The notes: a model not told the origin generated them from the sequence alone. A DNA stretch of 64,000 bases from Novosphingobium umbonatum (GCF_004005905.1 NZ_SACO01000001.1:186001-250000); one strand, 5' to 3'. Positions 45,250 through 58,947 are shown, counted from the first letter of the stretch. Numbers and translations are program-made.

Positions 45250-45525
45250 ATGAGCGAAAGCCTGCTCGCCCGCATCATCCGGCAGAATGGCCACAGCCTG
45301 ATCGAAAAGGCGGTGGACAATCTGACCACTCAGGAAAAAGCGGGCGGACAGCAACGCCTGAGCCTGCCGCGCAAGCTGGCAGGCGCGGCGCTGATGAAAG
45401 TGGCGACCAAATCGGTGCCCGGCGCAATTGTAGTGGGCGGGGTCTTGCTGGCCAAGCATCTGCACGACCGGAAACAGGCCAAAACCGCCGCCACGCCGCC
45501 CGACGACAGCGAAGCAGGCGCCTGA
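45250..45525 (+). CDS. Hypothetical small protein downstream of sspB
   Basis: 91 residues starting 2 bp after the sspB stop, so likely cotranslated. A basic N-terminal helix is followed by one hydrophobic segment (SVPGAIVVGGVLLAKHL), then a charged tail. Probably a small membrane-associated protein; no family recognised. Confidence 0.6.
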   Translation: MSESLLARIIRQNGHSLIEKAVDNLTTQEKAGGQQRLSLPRKLAGAALMKVATKSVPGAIVVGGVLLAKHLHDRKQAKTAATPPDDSEAGA

Positions 45526-45565
45526 TCCCTCTTGATCCAGCGCTCGGCTTGCGGCATCGCAGGCC

Positions 45566-46234
45566 ATGGCTCCTGATCTACACCACACCGACCACCATCA
45601 CCCCGACCTGCACCGCCGCGGGTTGATGTTCATCCTGTCCAGCCCGTCCGGCACAGGCAAGACCACCATCGCCAAGCGCCTGCTGGCCGAGGATGATGCC
45701 ATCAGCCCCTCGATCTCGGCCACAACCCGCCCGCCGCGCCCCGGCGAAGTGGATGGTGTGGACTATTTCTTCGTCAGCCAGAGCGAATTTGACCGCATGG
45801 CCGAAAATGACGAATTCTATGAATGGGCCGAGGTTTTCGGCAATTGCTATGGCACGCCCAAGGCCCATATCCGCGCGGGCCTGAAAACCGGCCGCGATTT
45901 CCTGTTCGACATTGATTGGCAGGGCACGCAGCAGCTGTACCAAAAGGACGCGCAAGACGTTGTCCGCGTCTTCCTGCTGCCCCCCAGCATCGAGGAATTG
46001 CACCGCCGCCTGTCGGGCCGCGGCACCGATGCGCCCGAAGTGGTAGCCGCCCGCATGGACCGCGCCCGCGCCGAAATCAGCCACTGGGACGGCTATGATT
46101 ATGTGGTGGTGAACGAGGATCTGGACGAATGCTTTGACCAGATCAAACTGATCCTCGCCTCTGAACGCCTGCGCCGCAAGCGCCAGACGGGGCTGATCCC
46201 CTTTGTACGCGGGTTGTTACGGACGCGGGTGTAA
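45566..46234 (+). CDS. gmk: Guanylate kinase
   Basis: 222 residues. P-loop SSPSGTGKTTIAKRLL, GMP-binding region SATTRPPRPGEVDGVDYFF, and DIDWQGTQQLY. The N-terminus has an additional His-rich stretch (HHTDHHHPDLHRRG) before the usual start; ATG at ~45626 is an alternative. Phosphorylates GMP to GDP. Confidence 0.95.
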   Translation: MAPDLHHTDHHHPDLHRRGLMFILSSPSGTGKTTIAKRLLAEDDAISPSISATTRPPRPGEVDGVDYFFVSQSEFDRMAENDEFYEWAEVFGNCYGTPKAHIRAGLKTGRDFLFDIDWQGTQQLYQKDAQDVVRVFLLPPSIEELHRRLSGRGTDAPEVVAARMDRARAEISHWDGYDYVVVNEDLDECFDQIKLILASERLRRKRQTGLIPFVRGLLRTRV

Positions 46235-46278
46235 CCCGCCGCCCTTGCCTCTCGCCCTGCCCCCCGCTACACCAAACC

Positions 46279-46983
46279 ATGCTTGATAATTCTGCCCCGC
46301 ACCCCAGCCCGCACATTCCCCAGATTCCGCTTTCGCTCTTTGCCGGCGCCTTGCTCTATGGCGGGCTTTGCGTGTTGGCCGGGGTGCTGGGCACGAAAAT
46401 TGCCGATATTGGCACTTGGCCGATGGTGGGCGGCTTGGCGGTGGAGAGCGGGATTTTTGCCTTCCTGCTGCTGGTGGTGCTGGCCAGCGCCACGGCGGAA
46501 CTGCATGGCACGGCCACGGCGAACAAGCTGGTGCGCTTTGGCTTTGTGCCGTTGATCGTGTCGATGATCCTGCTGATGGTGGTGATCCATCTGGTACCGC
46601 CGGCTCCTTTCTGGCCCGATCAGGATAGTTTCGCCCATCTTCTGGGGCAGGGCGCGCGGATGCAATTTGCTGGCCTATGCTCCTATGGCACCTCGCAGAC
46701 GCTCAATGTCTATGTCTTTTCTAAGCTGGCCGCTGGCGGCGATGGCAAAAAGCTCTGGCTACGCGCATGGCTGGCCAGCCTGCTCAGTCAGGTGGTCGAT
46801 ACGGTGATCTTCATCACCATCAGCTTTTACGGCGTCATCAACGCCTCCACCGGCCAACCCATGCCGATTGGCGAACTTATGACCGGCCAGATCATTGCCA
46901 AGCTGCTGCTCTCCACCATCATGGTGCCGCCGCTGATCTATCTCTTCGTGGGCCTTGGCAAATGGCTGGATCAACGCGCCTAA
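46279..46983 (+). CDS. Queuosine-precursor transporter-like (YhhQ/VUT family) membrane protein
   Basis: 234 residues with six hydrophobic segments and the family's motifs LAGVLGTKIADIG near TM1 and WLRAWLASLLSQVVDTVIFI (R-x4-S-Q-x2-D-T) in the middle. Such proteins import queuosine precursors (preQ0/preQ1). Assignment by motif only; no queuosine genes are adjacent. Confidence 0.82.
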   Translation: MLDNSAPHPSPHIPQIPLSLFAGALLYGGLCVLAGVLGTKIADIGTWPMVGGLAVESGIFAFLLLVVLASATAELHGTATANKLVRFGFVPLIVSMILLMVVIHLVPPAPFWPDQDSFAHLLGQGARMQFAGLCSYGTSQTLNVYVFSKLAAGGDGKKLWLRAWLASLLSQVVDTVIFITISFYGVINASTGQPMPIGELMTGQIIAKLLLSTIMVPPLIYLFVGLGKWLDQRA

Positions 46984-47049
46984 CTGGCGTTAATCGGCCA
47001 TCCCACAAAAAAGCCTTCAAATCCCTTGAAAGCGCAGTAAACGCGCGGG

Positions 47050-47961
47050 ATGTCTGATTCGCAAACCACCCTGCTCGCCAAGGCCGAAACGCTCATCGAG
47101 GCGTTGCCTTATCTGAAGCGCTATGAAGGCCGCACCTTTGTGGTGAAATATGGCGGCCATGCCATGGGCGATCCCGCTCTGGCGCAGGATTTTGCCGAGG
47201 ATATCGTGCTATTGAAGGCCGTGGGCATCAACCCCGTGGTGGTGCATGGCGGCGGGCCCCAGATTGGCCGTATGCTCAAAGCACTGGGGATTGAATCGCA
47301 ATTCGTGAATGGCCTGCGCGTAACCGACAAGGCCACTGCCGAAGTGGCCGAAATGGTGCTGTCGGGCGCGATCAACAAGGAACTGGTCAGCTGGATCGCC
47401 AAGGCAGGCGGCAAGGCCGTGGGCATTTCCGGCAAGGATGGCGCCATGGTCACCGCGCGCAAGGTGGAAGCGCAAAAGCTGGGCAAGGCGATTGAGGACC
47501 CCGAAAGCGGCGAATCGCTGGTGGTCGATCTGGGCTATGTGGGCGAGCCGGACCATATTGACACCTCCATTCTGGAAACGCTGTCGGGCGCGGGCCTGAT
47601 CCCCGTCATCGCCCCCATCGCGGTGGGCCATGATGGCGAGACCTATAATATCAACGCCGACACAATGGCCGGCGCCATTGCCGCCGCGATTGGCGCGGCC
47701 CGCCTGTTCCTGCTGACCGATGTGCCGGGCGTGCTGGACAAGGACAAGAACCTGCTGACCGATCTGACCCCTGCCGATATCGAGGCTTTGGCAGAAGACG
47801 GTACTATCAGCGGCGGCATGATCCCCAAGCTGGCCACCTGCACCCATGCAGTAGAGGCCGGTTGTGAGGCCGCCGTGGTGCTGGATGGCCGCGTCCCCCA
47901 TGCGATGTTGCTGGAATTCTTCACCTCGCGCGGGGCTGGCACATTGATCCGCAAGGCATAA
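47050..47961 (+). CDS. argB: Acetylglutamate kinase
   Basis: 303 residues of the amino acid kinase fold: [39 protein letters not shown] and the C-terminal [11 protein letters not shown]. Second step of arginine biosynthesis. A strong terminator follows within 5 bp. Confidence 0.96.
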   Translation: MSDSQTTLLAKAETLIEALPYLKRYEGRTFVVKYGGHAMGDPALAQDFAEDIVLLKAVGINPVVVHGGGPQIGRMLKALGIESQFVNGLRVTDKATAEVAEMVLSGAINKELVSWIAKAGGKAVGISGKDGAMVTARKVEAQKLGKAIEDPESGESLVVDLGYVGEPDHIDTSILETLSGAGLIPVIAPIAVGHDGETYNINADTMAGAIAAAIGAARLFLLTDVPGVLDKDKNLLTDLTPADIEALAEDGTISGGMIPKLATCTHAVEAGCEAAVVLDGRVPHAMLLEFFTSRGAGTLIRKA

Positions 47962-47965
47962 GCGC

Positions 47966-48008
47966 AAAACCGCGCCATTTTGCAGGAATCCTGCAAGGCG
48001 CGGTTTTT
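47966..48008 (+). terminator. Long rho-independent terminator after argB
   Basis: AAAACCGCGCC (47966-47976) pairs with GGCGCGGTTTT (47997-48007), enclosing an inner TTGCAGGA/TCCTGCAA stem (47980-47987, 47989-47996), then T-rich sequence. Two perfect stacked stems. Confidence 0.85.
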
Positions 48009-48021
48009 CCTTCTTGCCAAG

Positions 48022-48042
48022 TTTGTAAGTAACACTTACAAA
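48022..48042. repeat. Perfect inverted repeat TTTGTAAGT-AAC-ACTTACAAA
   Basis: Nine-bp arms around 3 nt, between the argB terminator and yggT, about 80 bp before the yggT start. Its position downstream of a terminator and before a new gene suits an operator. Confidence 0.55.
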
Positions 48043-48120
48043 ACCTCTCCAGCGCTCCGGTTGCGCGCAAGGCCAAGCTCGGCTAGGCCACGCGCGTTGC
48101 CATTGGGAGAGGAAGCGCCC

Positions 48121-48414
48121 GTGATTCAGGAAGTGTTTATCCCGATTCTGCTGCTGTTTGCAGATATCGTGTCCACCACGGTGATTGTGCAGGTCATTCT
48201 TGGCCTGTTGATCAGCTTCAATGTTGTGAACCTGCATAACGCGTTTGTCGCGGGTATCTGGCAGGCGCTCAACGCGATCCTGGAGCCTATCTTGAGGCCG
48301 ATCCGCCGCATCTTGCCCAACACCGGCATGATCGACCTGTCGCCGATGGCTCTGCTGGTGGGCATCCAGATCGCCATCATCCTGTTGAATTACATCGGGA
48401 ACCATTACGGATGA
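48121..48414 (+). CDS. YggT family membrane protein
   Basis: 97 residues from GTG 48121, preceded by GAGAGGAAG about 7 nt upstream. Two hydrophobic segments with a conserved [21 protein letters not shown] between them, as in YggT/Ycf19 proteins (usually one or two such units). Role in osmotic shock resistance or cell division has been proposed for relatives. Overlaps folD by 4 nt. Confidence 0.88.
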   Translation: MIQEVFIPILLLFADIVSTTVIVQVILGLLISFNVVNLHNAFVAGIWQALNAILEPILRPIRRILPNTGMIDLSPMALLVGIQIAIILLNYIGNHYG

Positions 48415-49328
48415 GCGAGAACAAAGTAATAGATGGCAAGGATTTCGCAGAACGCCTGCGCGGATCCATCGCCACGCTGGCAGCTGAATTCGAGGCCAAG
48501 GCCGGACGCAAGGCTGGCCTGGCCGTGGTGCTGGTGGGCGAGGATCCCGCCAGCCAGGTCTATGTGTCCAGCAAGGGCAAGCAGACCGTGGCCTGCGGCA
48601 TGGCAAGCTTTGAATACAAGCTGCCTGCCGATGCCGATGAAGCCACGCTGCTGGGCATGATCGAGCAGTTGAACGCCGATCCGGCGGTCGATGGCATTCT
48701 GGTACAATTGCCTTTGCCCCGCCATCTGGACGAGCAGAAGGTGATCGCCACCATCAGCCCTGACAAGGATGTCGACGGCTTCCATGTCACCAATGCTGGC
48801 CGTCTGGCCGTGGGTCAGGCCGGTTATGTGCCCTGCACACCGCTTGGTTGCCTGATGCTGCTGAAGGACCGTCTGGGCGATCTGTCGGGCATGAATGCCG
48901 TGGTGATTGGCCGTAGCAACATCGTGGGCAAGCCGATGGCGCAATTGCTGCTGGCCGAAAGCTGCACCGTGACCGTGGCACACAGCCGCACCAAGGACCT
49001 GCCCGAAGTTGTGCGTCGCGCCGACATTGTGGTGGCCGCGGTGGGTCGCCCCGAAATGGTGAAGGCCGACTGGATCAAGCCCGGTGCGACCGTGATCGAC
49101 GTGGGCATCAACCGCCTGCCCCCCGCCGAGGGCAAGACCAAGGGCCGCATCGTGGGCGATGTGGATTATCAAGGCGCCGTTCAGGTGGCCGGTGCCATTA
49201 CGCCGGTGCCGGGCGGTGTCGGGCCGATGACCATTGCCGTGCTGCTGCGCAATGCGCTGGTGGCGGCCTATGATCATATTGGCGCCCCGCTGGCCGCCGA
49301 ACGCCTGCCGGAGAACACGATCGCATGA
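48411..49328 (+). CDS. folD: Bifunctional methylenetetrahydrofolate dehydrogenase/cyclohydrolase
   Basis: 305 residues. Signatures: [16 protein letters not shown] with the catalytic Lys, [18 protein letters not shown], and the NADP-binding [14 protein letters not shown] and [13 protein letters not shown]. Interconverts methylene-, methenyl- and formyl-tetrahydrofolate. Overlaps both neighbours by 4 nt (ATGA). Confidence 0.96.
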   Translation: MSENKVIDGKDFAERLRGSIATLAAEFEAKAGRKAGLAVVLVGEDPASQVYVSSKGKQTVACGMASFEYKLPADADEATLLGMIEQLNADPAVDGILVQLPLPRHLDEQKVIATISPDKDVDGFHVTNAGRLAVGQAGYVPCTPLGCLMLLKDRLGDLSGMNAVVIGRSNIVGKPMAQLLLAESCTVTVAHSRTKDLPEVVRRADIVVAAVGRPEMVKADWIKPGATVIDVGINRLPPAEGKTKGRIVGDVDYQGAVQVAGAITPVPGGVGPMTIAVLLRNALVAAYDHIGAPLAAERLPENTIA

Positions 49329-49993
49329 GCCTTACATCAGCCCCCCTGCGCCCCATCGGGGGGCTGATCGCTCTTGCCCTGCTGGCTATGCCCCTTGGCG
49401 CACAGGCCCAGCGCCTGCCCAAGGGCATGGCCACGATGTTTGCCCTGCCCAGCGATATTATCGCACAGGAGCTAGCCTTTGCCCGCCTTGCCCGCGACAA
49501 GGGCGAGGCCAAGGCTTTCAAGGAATATGCGCTGGAACAGGCCGCGCTGCTGCGCGACGGGGAAGCCATGCCCCTGCCCAAGCGTGACAATGGCCTGCCG
49601 TTGCAAGGCGAAACGCAGAATGTGTGGATGAGCTGCGATGGCAGCAGCGCCGCCACCTTTGGCCGCTGGACTAAAGGGGCCAAGCAAGGCTGGTATAGCG
49701 CCATCTGGCAGCGGCAGAAAAAGGGCGCTTATCGCCTCGTGCTGCAAAGCGCCACCACCACGCCGACGGCGCTGCCCAAGCCTGAATGGCTGGAGGCCAA
49801 GGTCGCCGAATGCCCCGCCCGCCGCGAGGCCCTGCCCAACAAGGAACAGGTGGAGCCGGTAACCCATCCCCTGTTTGGCGAAACCGCCGACCATTCGCTC
49901 AGCTGGAGCGTGAATGAGGCCAGGGAACTGGTGATCGGTCTGCGGATCGAGGGCAAGCTGACCGAAGTTTTGCGGCGCCCGCTCAAGCCTTGA
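49325..49993 (+). CDS. Hypothetical exported protein
   Basis: 222 residues with a signal peptide ([18 protein letters not shown]). It has a nuclear-transport-factor-like helical start ([20 protein letters not shown]) and then a beta-rich part with cysteines (MSCDG, AECPAR). Overlaps folD by 4 nt, so cotranscribed. Not recognised beyond that. Confidence 0.65.
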   Translation: MSLTSAPLRPIGGLIALALLAMPLGAQAQRLPKGMATMFALPSDIIAQELAFARLARDKGEAKAFKEYALEQAALLRDGEAMPLPKRDNGLPLQGETQNVWMSCDGSSAATFGRWTKGAKQGWYSAIWQRQKKGAYRLVLQSATTTPTALPKPEWLEAKVAECPARREALPNKEQVEPVTHPLFGETADHSLSWSVNEARELVIGLRIEGKLTEVLRRPLKP

Positions 49994-50033
49994 TCCCCTT
50001 TCCAGCCCGCCTGCAAGCGGCTAGGCTCGCTGC

Positions 50034-53436
<3,403 letters not shown>

Positions 53437-53475
53437 CCTCGCTCTCCTGTCTTTATTCTGGGCGGGAAATCTTGA

Positions 53476-55794
53476 TCAATTACGCAGCGGTTTACCGGTG
53501 GCCAGCATTGTTTCAATGCGAGCCACTGTGCGGACATCGCGCACCAGCGCCATGAATTGCTCGACCTCCAGCGCCAGCAATTCGGCCTCGCTGACCCCAT
53601 CGGCCATATCGGCATCGCCGCCGGTCAACACATGGGCCAATTTGCCCGCCACCACCGTATCATAGGGCGTGGCCAGCCCCTTGGCAGCAAAGTCCTGCAC
53701 CGCCAGATCCAGCGCCGCGCGGCCACCGGCACCGGGCAGGCGGAACAAGGGCCGCTCGGGCGGGGTGTAACCTTCCACCATGGCCAACGCGCGCGCCTTG
53801 GCATCGGCCAGCAATCGGTCGCGGTTCATGGTGATGCCATCGCTGGGGCGCAGGAAGCCGATCTCCTGCGCCTGCGCCGCCGATTTGGCGACAGTGGCGG
53901 TAGAGATGGTTTCAAACGCCTTGGCCACAGCGGGCATCGGCCCCTTGGGCAGGCGCGGATTTTCCGACAGGCGCTGGATCAATTCGCCACAACCGCCCCA
54001 GCCGGGGATCAGGCCAACGCCGCATTCCACCAGCCCGATATAGGTTTCGGCATGGGCCTGCACCGCATCGGAATTGAGCACGATCTCGCAACCGCCACCC
54101 AAAGCCATGCCAAAGGGCGCAGCCACCACAGGGAAAGGCGCATATTTGAGCGCCTTATAGGCCTGCTGCCCACCGCGCACCAATTTCTCCACCTCGCCCC
54201 AGGCGGCGATGTTGAGCGCAAACAGCGCCTGCCCCAGATTGGCCCCTGCGGAGAAATGGCTGCCCTCATTATAGACCACCAAGGCTTTGTAATGGCGCTG
54301 CACCAAGGCGATGCTCTGCGCGATCAGCGTCATCACCTCGCCATCCAGCGCATTCATCTTGGCGGTGAATTCCAGACAGACCACGCCATCGCCAATGTCC
54401 CACAAGGCGGCGGAGCCGTTCTTGAGCAAGGGCTTGGATGCAGCCTTAACATCCTCCAGCAGCAGCACCCCTTCAGGCCGCGTCACGGGGTGATATTCGC
54501 CATCAAGGCCAAGGAACTGACGCTGCCCGCCCTCCACGCGATAGAAGCTGCGCCCTGCGGCCAGCTTCAGCATGGGCGGCACAGCATGGCCCTCGGCCTC
54601 CAGCCTTTGCGCCACTTCATCGGCGCCAATCCGGTCGATCAGCTCAAACGGGCCATATTTCCAGTTATAGCCCAGCTTCATCGCCGTATCGATCGCCAGC
54701 ACATCATCGGCCACTTCGCCCACCAGCGCGGCAGCATAGGCCAAAGTCGGCCCCAGCACGGCCCATGCATAGGCCCCCGCCTTGCCGCGCAAGGCCAGCA
54801 GCGCGCGCAGATCTTTCTGGGCGACCGCAGGAATGCTCATCGGCTTGCGCGCCTTGGCATAGGTGCCTGTGGCCAGATCGATGGCCTCTTTCACCTTGCC
54901 CGCCTCGCGGTTGATCCGGTAAAAACCGCCCTTGCCCTTGCGGCCAGTATAGCCATCGGCAATCATTTTCAGGATCAGCGGCTCGTCCCGCGCAATGGCC
55001 TGATAGGGATCATCCTTGGGCAGGCTGGCGGTCAGGCTGGCCTTCAGATAGGGCATCAGATCCAGCCCCACCAGATCCACGAGCCCGAAAATGCCGGTCT
55101 TGGGCACGCCCATCGGCTTGCCCGCGATGGCATCGGCATCTTCCACGCTCAGCCCCAAATCAAAGGCGGCATTGACCGCGCTTTGCAGCCAGAATGTGCC
55201 CACGCGATTGGCGATAAAGCCGGGGCGATCCTTGCAGGCCACCACGCTCTTGCCCAAACGCTGATCGGCGAAGGCGCTGACAGCGGCCACCAGATCAGGG
55301 TTGCTGCGCGCCCCGCTCACCACTTCGATCAGGCGCATATAGCGCGGCGGATTGAAGAAATGGGTGATGAGGAAATCCTGCGCAAACGCCTCGCTGCGCC
55401 CCTCGATCAGCCTTTCCAGCGGAATGGTGGACGTGTTCGACGACACCGCGGTCCCCGCGCGCCGCACGTCCTCAAGCCGCGCATAAAGCGCATGCTTGGC
55501 CTCGATCTTCTCGACAATCGCCTCTATCACCCAGTCGCATTCGGCTACGCGCCCCAGATCATCGTCAAAATTGCCAACCTCGACCAGCCGCGCCGCCGCC
55601 TTGCTCATGAAGGCTGCCGGTTCGGCCTTGCCCAAACGCTCCAACGCGCTGCGGGCGATGATCGAGCGGTCCGGCCCGTCGGTGGTCCTATCCAGCAGCA
55701 GCACCGGCACACCGGCATTGGCCACCTGCGCGGCAATGCCCGCGCCCATCGTGCCTGCGCCCAGCACGCAGACCTTGGCGATAGAATGGCCCAT
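53476..55794 (-). CDS. FadB-like 3-hydroxyacyl-CoA dehydrogenase/enoyl-CoA hydratase
   Basis: 772 residues from ATG 55794, overlapping the thiolase stop (TGATG); the longer frame starts inside the thiolase. Domain order is reversed from E. coli FadB: NAD-binding dehydrogenase first (KVCVLGAGTMGAGIAAQ, ITHFFNPPRYM), dehydrogenase C-domain (PGFIANRVGTFW), then a C-terminal crotonase domain (MALGGGCEIVLNSDA with catalytic Glu, VGLIPGWGG). It carries out the two middle beta-oxidation steps. Confidence 0.93.
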   Translation of the reverse strand: MGHSIAKVCVLGAGTMGAGIAAQVANAGVPVLLLDRTTDGPDRSIIARSALERLGKAEPAAFMSKAAARLVEVGNFDDDLGRVAECDWVIEAIVEKIEAKHALYARLEDVRRAGTAVSSNTSTIPLERLIEGRSEAFAQDFLITHFFNPPRYMRLIEVVSGARSNPDLVAAVSAFADQRLGKSVVACKDRPGFIANRVGTFWLQSAVNAAFDLGLSVEDADAIAGKPMGVPKTGIFGLVDLVGLDLMPYLKASLTASLPKDDPYQAIARDEPLILKMIADGYTGRKGKGGFYRINREAGKVKEAIDLATGTYAKARKPMSIPAVAQKDLRALLALRGKAGAYAWAVLGPTLAYAAALVGEVADDVLAIDTAMKLGYNWKYGPFELIDRIGADEVAQRLEAEGHAVPPMLKLAAGRSFYRVEGGQRQFLGLDGEYHPVTRPEGVLLLEDVKAASKPLLKNGSAALWDIGDGVVCLEFTAKMNALDGEVMTLIAQSIALVQRHYKALVVYNEGSHFSAGANLGQALFALNIAAWGEVEKLVRGGQQAYKALKYAPFPVVAAPFGMALGGGCEIVLNSDAVQAHAETYIGLVECGVGLIPGWGGCGELIQRLSENPRLPKGPMPAVAKAFETISTATVAKSAAQAQEIGFLRPSDGITMNRDRLLADAKARALAMVEGYTPPERPLFRLPGAGGRAALDLAVQDFAAKGLATPYDTVVAGKLAHVLTGGDADMADGVSEAELLALEVEQFMALVRDVRTVARIETMLATGKPLRN

Positions 55795-56927
55795 CACACC
55801 GCCTCCAGCACAGTGGCGATACCCTGGCCGCCGCCGATACATTGCGTGGCCAAAGCATAGCGCCCGCCCCCGCGTGCCAGCAGCGAGGCCGCCTTGCCCA
55901 CGATCCGCGCGCCGGTCGCGCCAAGAGGATGGCCCAAGGCCAGCGCGCCGCCGTCGATGTTAACCTTGGCCGGATCCAGCCCCAGCTCGCCCATGCAGGC
56001 CAGAGCCTGCGCGGCAAAGGCCTCGTTTAATTCCACCACGTCCAGATCATCCACCGTAATGCCCGCCCGCTGCATCGCTTTGTGGCTGGAATGGACGGGA
56101 CCAATCCCCATCACTTCGGGCGCGCAACCGCTGATCGCCACCGAGGCGATGCGGGCCAGAATGGGCAGGCCCTTGGCGCGGGCATAGTCTTCCGAGGCCA
56201 CCAGCACCGCGCTGGCCCCATCGGTCAGCGGCGAGGATGTTCCCGCCGTCACCGAACCTTCCGTGCGGAAGGCAGGCTTCAAACCGGCGAGTGTTTCCAC
56301 CGTAGTAGCAGGACGCAGGCAGCCGTCTTGGGCGACTTCCACACCCTTGACGCTGACCGGCACGATCTCGTCGGCAAAATGGCCAGCGGCCTGCGCGGCG
56401 GCGGCACGGCGCTGGCTTTCGGCGGCAAAGGCTTCTTGCGCCTGACGGGGGATGCCATAGCGTTCCGCCACGATTTCCGCCGTTTCGCCCATGCCCAGAT
56501 AGGCCGCGCTGCTGCGCGCCAGTTCGGGGTTGGGGCTGGGGTTAAAGCCCGCCATGGGCACGCGGCTCATCGATTCCACGCCGCCGCAAACGAAGACCTC
56601 GCCCGCGCCCAGCTGGATTTGCCCCGCCGCATAATGGATCGCGCTCATCGAGGAACCGCAGAAACGGTTAAGAGTCGCCCCGCCCACCGACAAAGGCAGG
56701 CCCGCCAGCAAGCCCACGACGCGGGCCACGTTGAAACCCTGCTCGCCTTCGGGGAAAGCGCAACCCAGCACCAGATCCTCGATATCGCCATCGTTGATCC
56801 CGCTGCGCGCCACCAGCGCCCGCACCACAGCGGCCGCCATGTCATCGGGCCGCAACCGCGCCAAAGCGCCCTTGCCTGCCAGATGGAACGGGGAACGGGC
56901 ATAGCCCGCGATCACTACCTTACGCAT
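55794..56927 (-). CDS. Acetyl-CoA acyltransferase (thiolase)
   Basis: 377 residues: nucleophile in LNRFCGSSMSAIHYA, GGVESMSRVPM, NEAFAAQALACM, GHPLGATGARI and the second active cysteine in TQCIGGGQG. It completes beta-oxidation with the downstream FadB-like protein. First gene of this minus-strand operon; promoter in 56928-57161. Confidence 0.94.
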   Translation of the reverse strand: MRKVVIAGYARSPFHLAGKGALARLRPDDMAAAVVRALVARSGINDGDIEDLVLGCAFPEGEQGFNVARVVGLLAGLPLSVGGATLNRFCGSSMSAIHYAAGQIQLGAGEVFVCGGVESMSRVPMAGFNPSPNPELARSSAAYLGMGETAEIVAERYGIPRQAQEAFAAESQRRAAAAQAAGHFADEIVPVSVKGVEVAQDGCLRPATTVETLAGLKPAFRTEGSVTAGTSSPLTDGASAVLVASEDYARAKGLPILARIASVAISGCAPEVMGIGPVHSSHKAMQRAGITVDDLDVVELNEAFAAQALACMGELGLDPAKVNIDGGALALGHPLGATGARIVGKAASLLARGGGRYALATQCIGGGQGIATVLEAV

Positions 56928-57161
56928 TGCACATCCTTTTTGCCGGTTCTGTTCTGTAGCAGGATTTTTGGCAATGGAGGGCTGAACCTGTCAGAATCAG
57001 CACTCCGATCCTCTCGTCCCTAATCGTGCCCAAGTTTCCCTATACGTCAACTAAAATTTCGTGCATAAGGTGATTCGCCAAGAGGACACAGAGCCCAGGC
57101 GCATGGCAGACTTGTTGCATAAACAGACAAGCTGCCCGGGACAGAGGATGGAGTGAAAAGC

Positions 57162-57590
57162 ATGAAGAGCCTGTGGGCTTTGGCCGCTGCCACGCTGGCG
57201 GCGCTGCCTTTATCAGCATCTGCACAAACGGGCGCCAATGTCGTGGGACGCTGGCAAACACCCACCCGCCACGGCGTGGTAGAGATCACCGCTTGCGGCA
57301 ATTCGGTCTGTGGCCGATTGGTCGATTCCGATGGGTTGCGGGCCAATCCTGCCTTGCGCGACGTGCATAACAAGGATGTGGCCCAGCGCGAACGCCAGCT
57401 CAAAGGCCTGTTGATCCTGCAAGGTTTCAGCCCCAAAGGCAGCGAATGGACCGGCGGCACGATCTACAACGCCGAGGATGGCGGCACCTATCAGGCCACG
57501 CTGACCCCTGCAGGCCCCGATACGCTCAAGCTCAAAGGGTGCATCGTCTGGCCTTTGTGCAAGACGCAGGTCTGGACCCGCTTGAAATAA
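57162..57590 (+). CDS. DUF2147 family exported protein
   Basis: 142 residues from ATG 57162 (GGAG 8 nt upstream); GTG 57153 is an alternative. Signal peptide SLWALAAATLAALPLSASAQ, then a beta-rich DUF2147 domain (VVGRWQTPTRHGVVEITACG, GGTIYNAEDGGTYQATLTP, GCIVWPLCKTQVW). Function unknown; commonly next to FadL in these bacteria. 25 bp upstream of fadL. Confidence 0.85.
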   Translation: MKSLWALAAATLAALPLSASAQTGANVVGRWQTPTRHGVVEITACGNSVCGRLVDSDGLRANPALRDVHNKDVAQRERQLKGLLILQGFSPKGSEWTGGTIYNAEDGGTYQATLTPAGPDTLKLKGCIVWPLCKTQVWTRLK

Positions 57591-57614
57591 AATAGAACAA
57601 TCTGGGAGGATTTC

Positions 57615-58907
57615 ATGCAAGCAACCAACACTTCCCGCCTGACGATTGCCGCTTTGCTGGCGCTGGCGCCCTGCACCGCGATGGCCAGCGGGTTCTATAT
57701 CATCGAACAAAGCCCCAAGGCCGCGGGCCGCGCCTATTCGGGCGAAGTGGCCGATACCGGCCCCGAAAGCCTGTGGTGGAACCCCGCCGCCGTGGCGGGG
57801 CAAAAGGGCCTTTCGGGCCAGATCGGCGCCAGCGCCATCCTGCCCAGCGGCAAGGTGAGCAATGCGGGCACCTTGATCGTGCGCCCCGGCCAAGCACCTG
57901 CCGCCGTGGGGGGTGATCAGGTGACCAGCAATCCGATCAACAAAGGCGTGGTGCCCACCGGATCGATTGCCTATGGTTTGAATGACAAGGTAGCGCTGAG
58001 CCTGACCATTGCCGCGCCCTATAATTTCACCACCGATTATCCCACCACCAGCTGGGCGCGCTATTCGGCGCTGAAAACATCCTTGCGCACCTTTGATATC
58101 CAGCCCGGCATTGCGGTGGAAGTGATGCCCGGCCTGCGCGTGGGCGCGGCGCTGAATGTGGAATATGCCAAAGCTGAATTGGGCAATGCCCTGCCCAACC
58201 TGTCGCCCTTGCTGGCCGATGGCAGCCAGAAATTGCAGGGCAATGGCTGGGACATGGGCTATTCGGCCGGTTTCCAGTTCGGGCGCGGGCCGGTCACGAT
58301 TGGCGCCAGCTATAAATCCTCGGTCAAACATGTTCTGAAAGGCACGATCACGCTGGACGGTCTGCTTGGCCCGCTGGCCGCGCGCAATGGACAGACCGCC
58401 ACCACCGCCACTTTCAACACGCCATGGCAGGCGATTTTCGGCATCCGCTATGCCTTGAGCCCCGCCATTACGTTGAACGCGCAAGCCACAGCCAGCGGTT
58501 GGTCGAAGTTTGACGCGATCCGGCTTGGTTCGCCGCTCAACACCGCCATCCCCGAAAATTACCGCGACAGTTGGGCCTATGCGGTGGGCGTGGATGCCAA
58601 GGTCTCGCCCAAATGGACCCTGCGCGCGGGCGTGATGCGCGACCTCACCCCTGTGCGCGGCACAGAGCGTGACGCACGCGTGCCCGACAGCAACCGCTGG
58701 ATGTTCGCGCTGGGCGCCTCGCATCAATTCTCGCCGCGCGCCACCATCGATGTCGGCGTCAATTACCTGACGCTGGACAATGCGCCGATCAACCGCATCA
58801 CCGCCGCCTATGCCGGTACTGCCGCGCAAACGCCGGTGCTGGTCAATGGCACGGTGACCGATGCCCATGTGCTGATCCTTGCGCTGGGCGGGCGTTTCTC
58901 GCTGTAA
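57615..58907 (+). CDS. fadL: FadL/OmpP1-family outer-membrane fatty acid transporter
   Basis: 430 residues with a signal peptide (CTAMASGF), the FadL hatch opening SGFYIIEQSPKAAGRAYSG and ESLWWNPAAVAGQKG, and a 14-strand-like barrel ending in ILALGGRFSL. It takes up hydrophobic substrates such as fatty acids or aromatic compounds. Supplies the adjacent ligase. Confidence 0.92.
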   Translation: MQATNTSRLTIAALLALAPCTAMASGFYIIEQSPKAAGRAYSGEVADTGPESLWWNPAAVAGQKGLSGQIGASAILPSGKVSNAGTLIVRPGQAPAAVGGDQVTSNPINKGVVPTGSIAYGLNDKVALSLTIAAPYNFTTDYPTTSWARYSALKTSLRTFDIQPGIAVEVMPGLRVGAALNVEYAKAELGNALPNLSPLLADGSQKLQGNGWDMGYSAGFQFGRGPVTIGASYKSSVKHVLKGTITLDGLLGPLAARNGQTATTATFNTPWQAIFGIRYALSPAITLNAQATASGWSKFDAIRLGSPLNTAIPENYRDSWAYAVGVDAKVSPKWTLRAGVMRDLTPVRGTERDARVPDSNRWMFALGASHQFSPRATIDVGVNYLTLDNAPINRITAAYAGTAAQTPVLVNGTVTDAHVLILALGGRFSL

Positions 58908-58915
58908 CCCAATTC

Positions 58916-58947
58916 GGGTCTGGCCCGCCCTCGCGCTGGCCAGACCC
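58916..58947. repeat. 10-bp perfect hairpin between fadL and fadD
   Basis: GGGTCTGGCC (58916-58925) pairs with GGCCAGACCC (58938-58947). No T-run follows, so it may attenuate or protect mRNA rather than terminate. Confidence 0.55.

Noticed and set aside
53557-55860. 767-residue open frame on the plus strand
   Set aside because: Antisense to the FadB-like gene, whose two enzymatic domains are clear; no domain on this strand.
57213-58868. 551-residue open frame on the minus strand
   Set aside because: Antisense to DUF2147 and fadL, both with signal peptides and family motifs.
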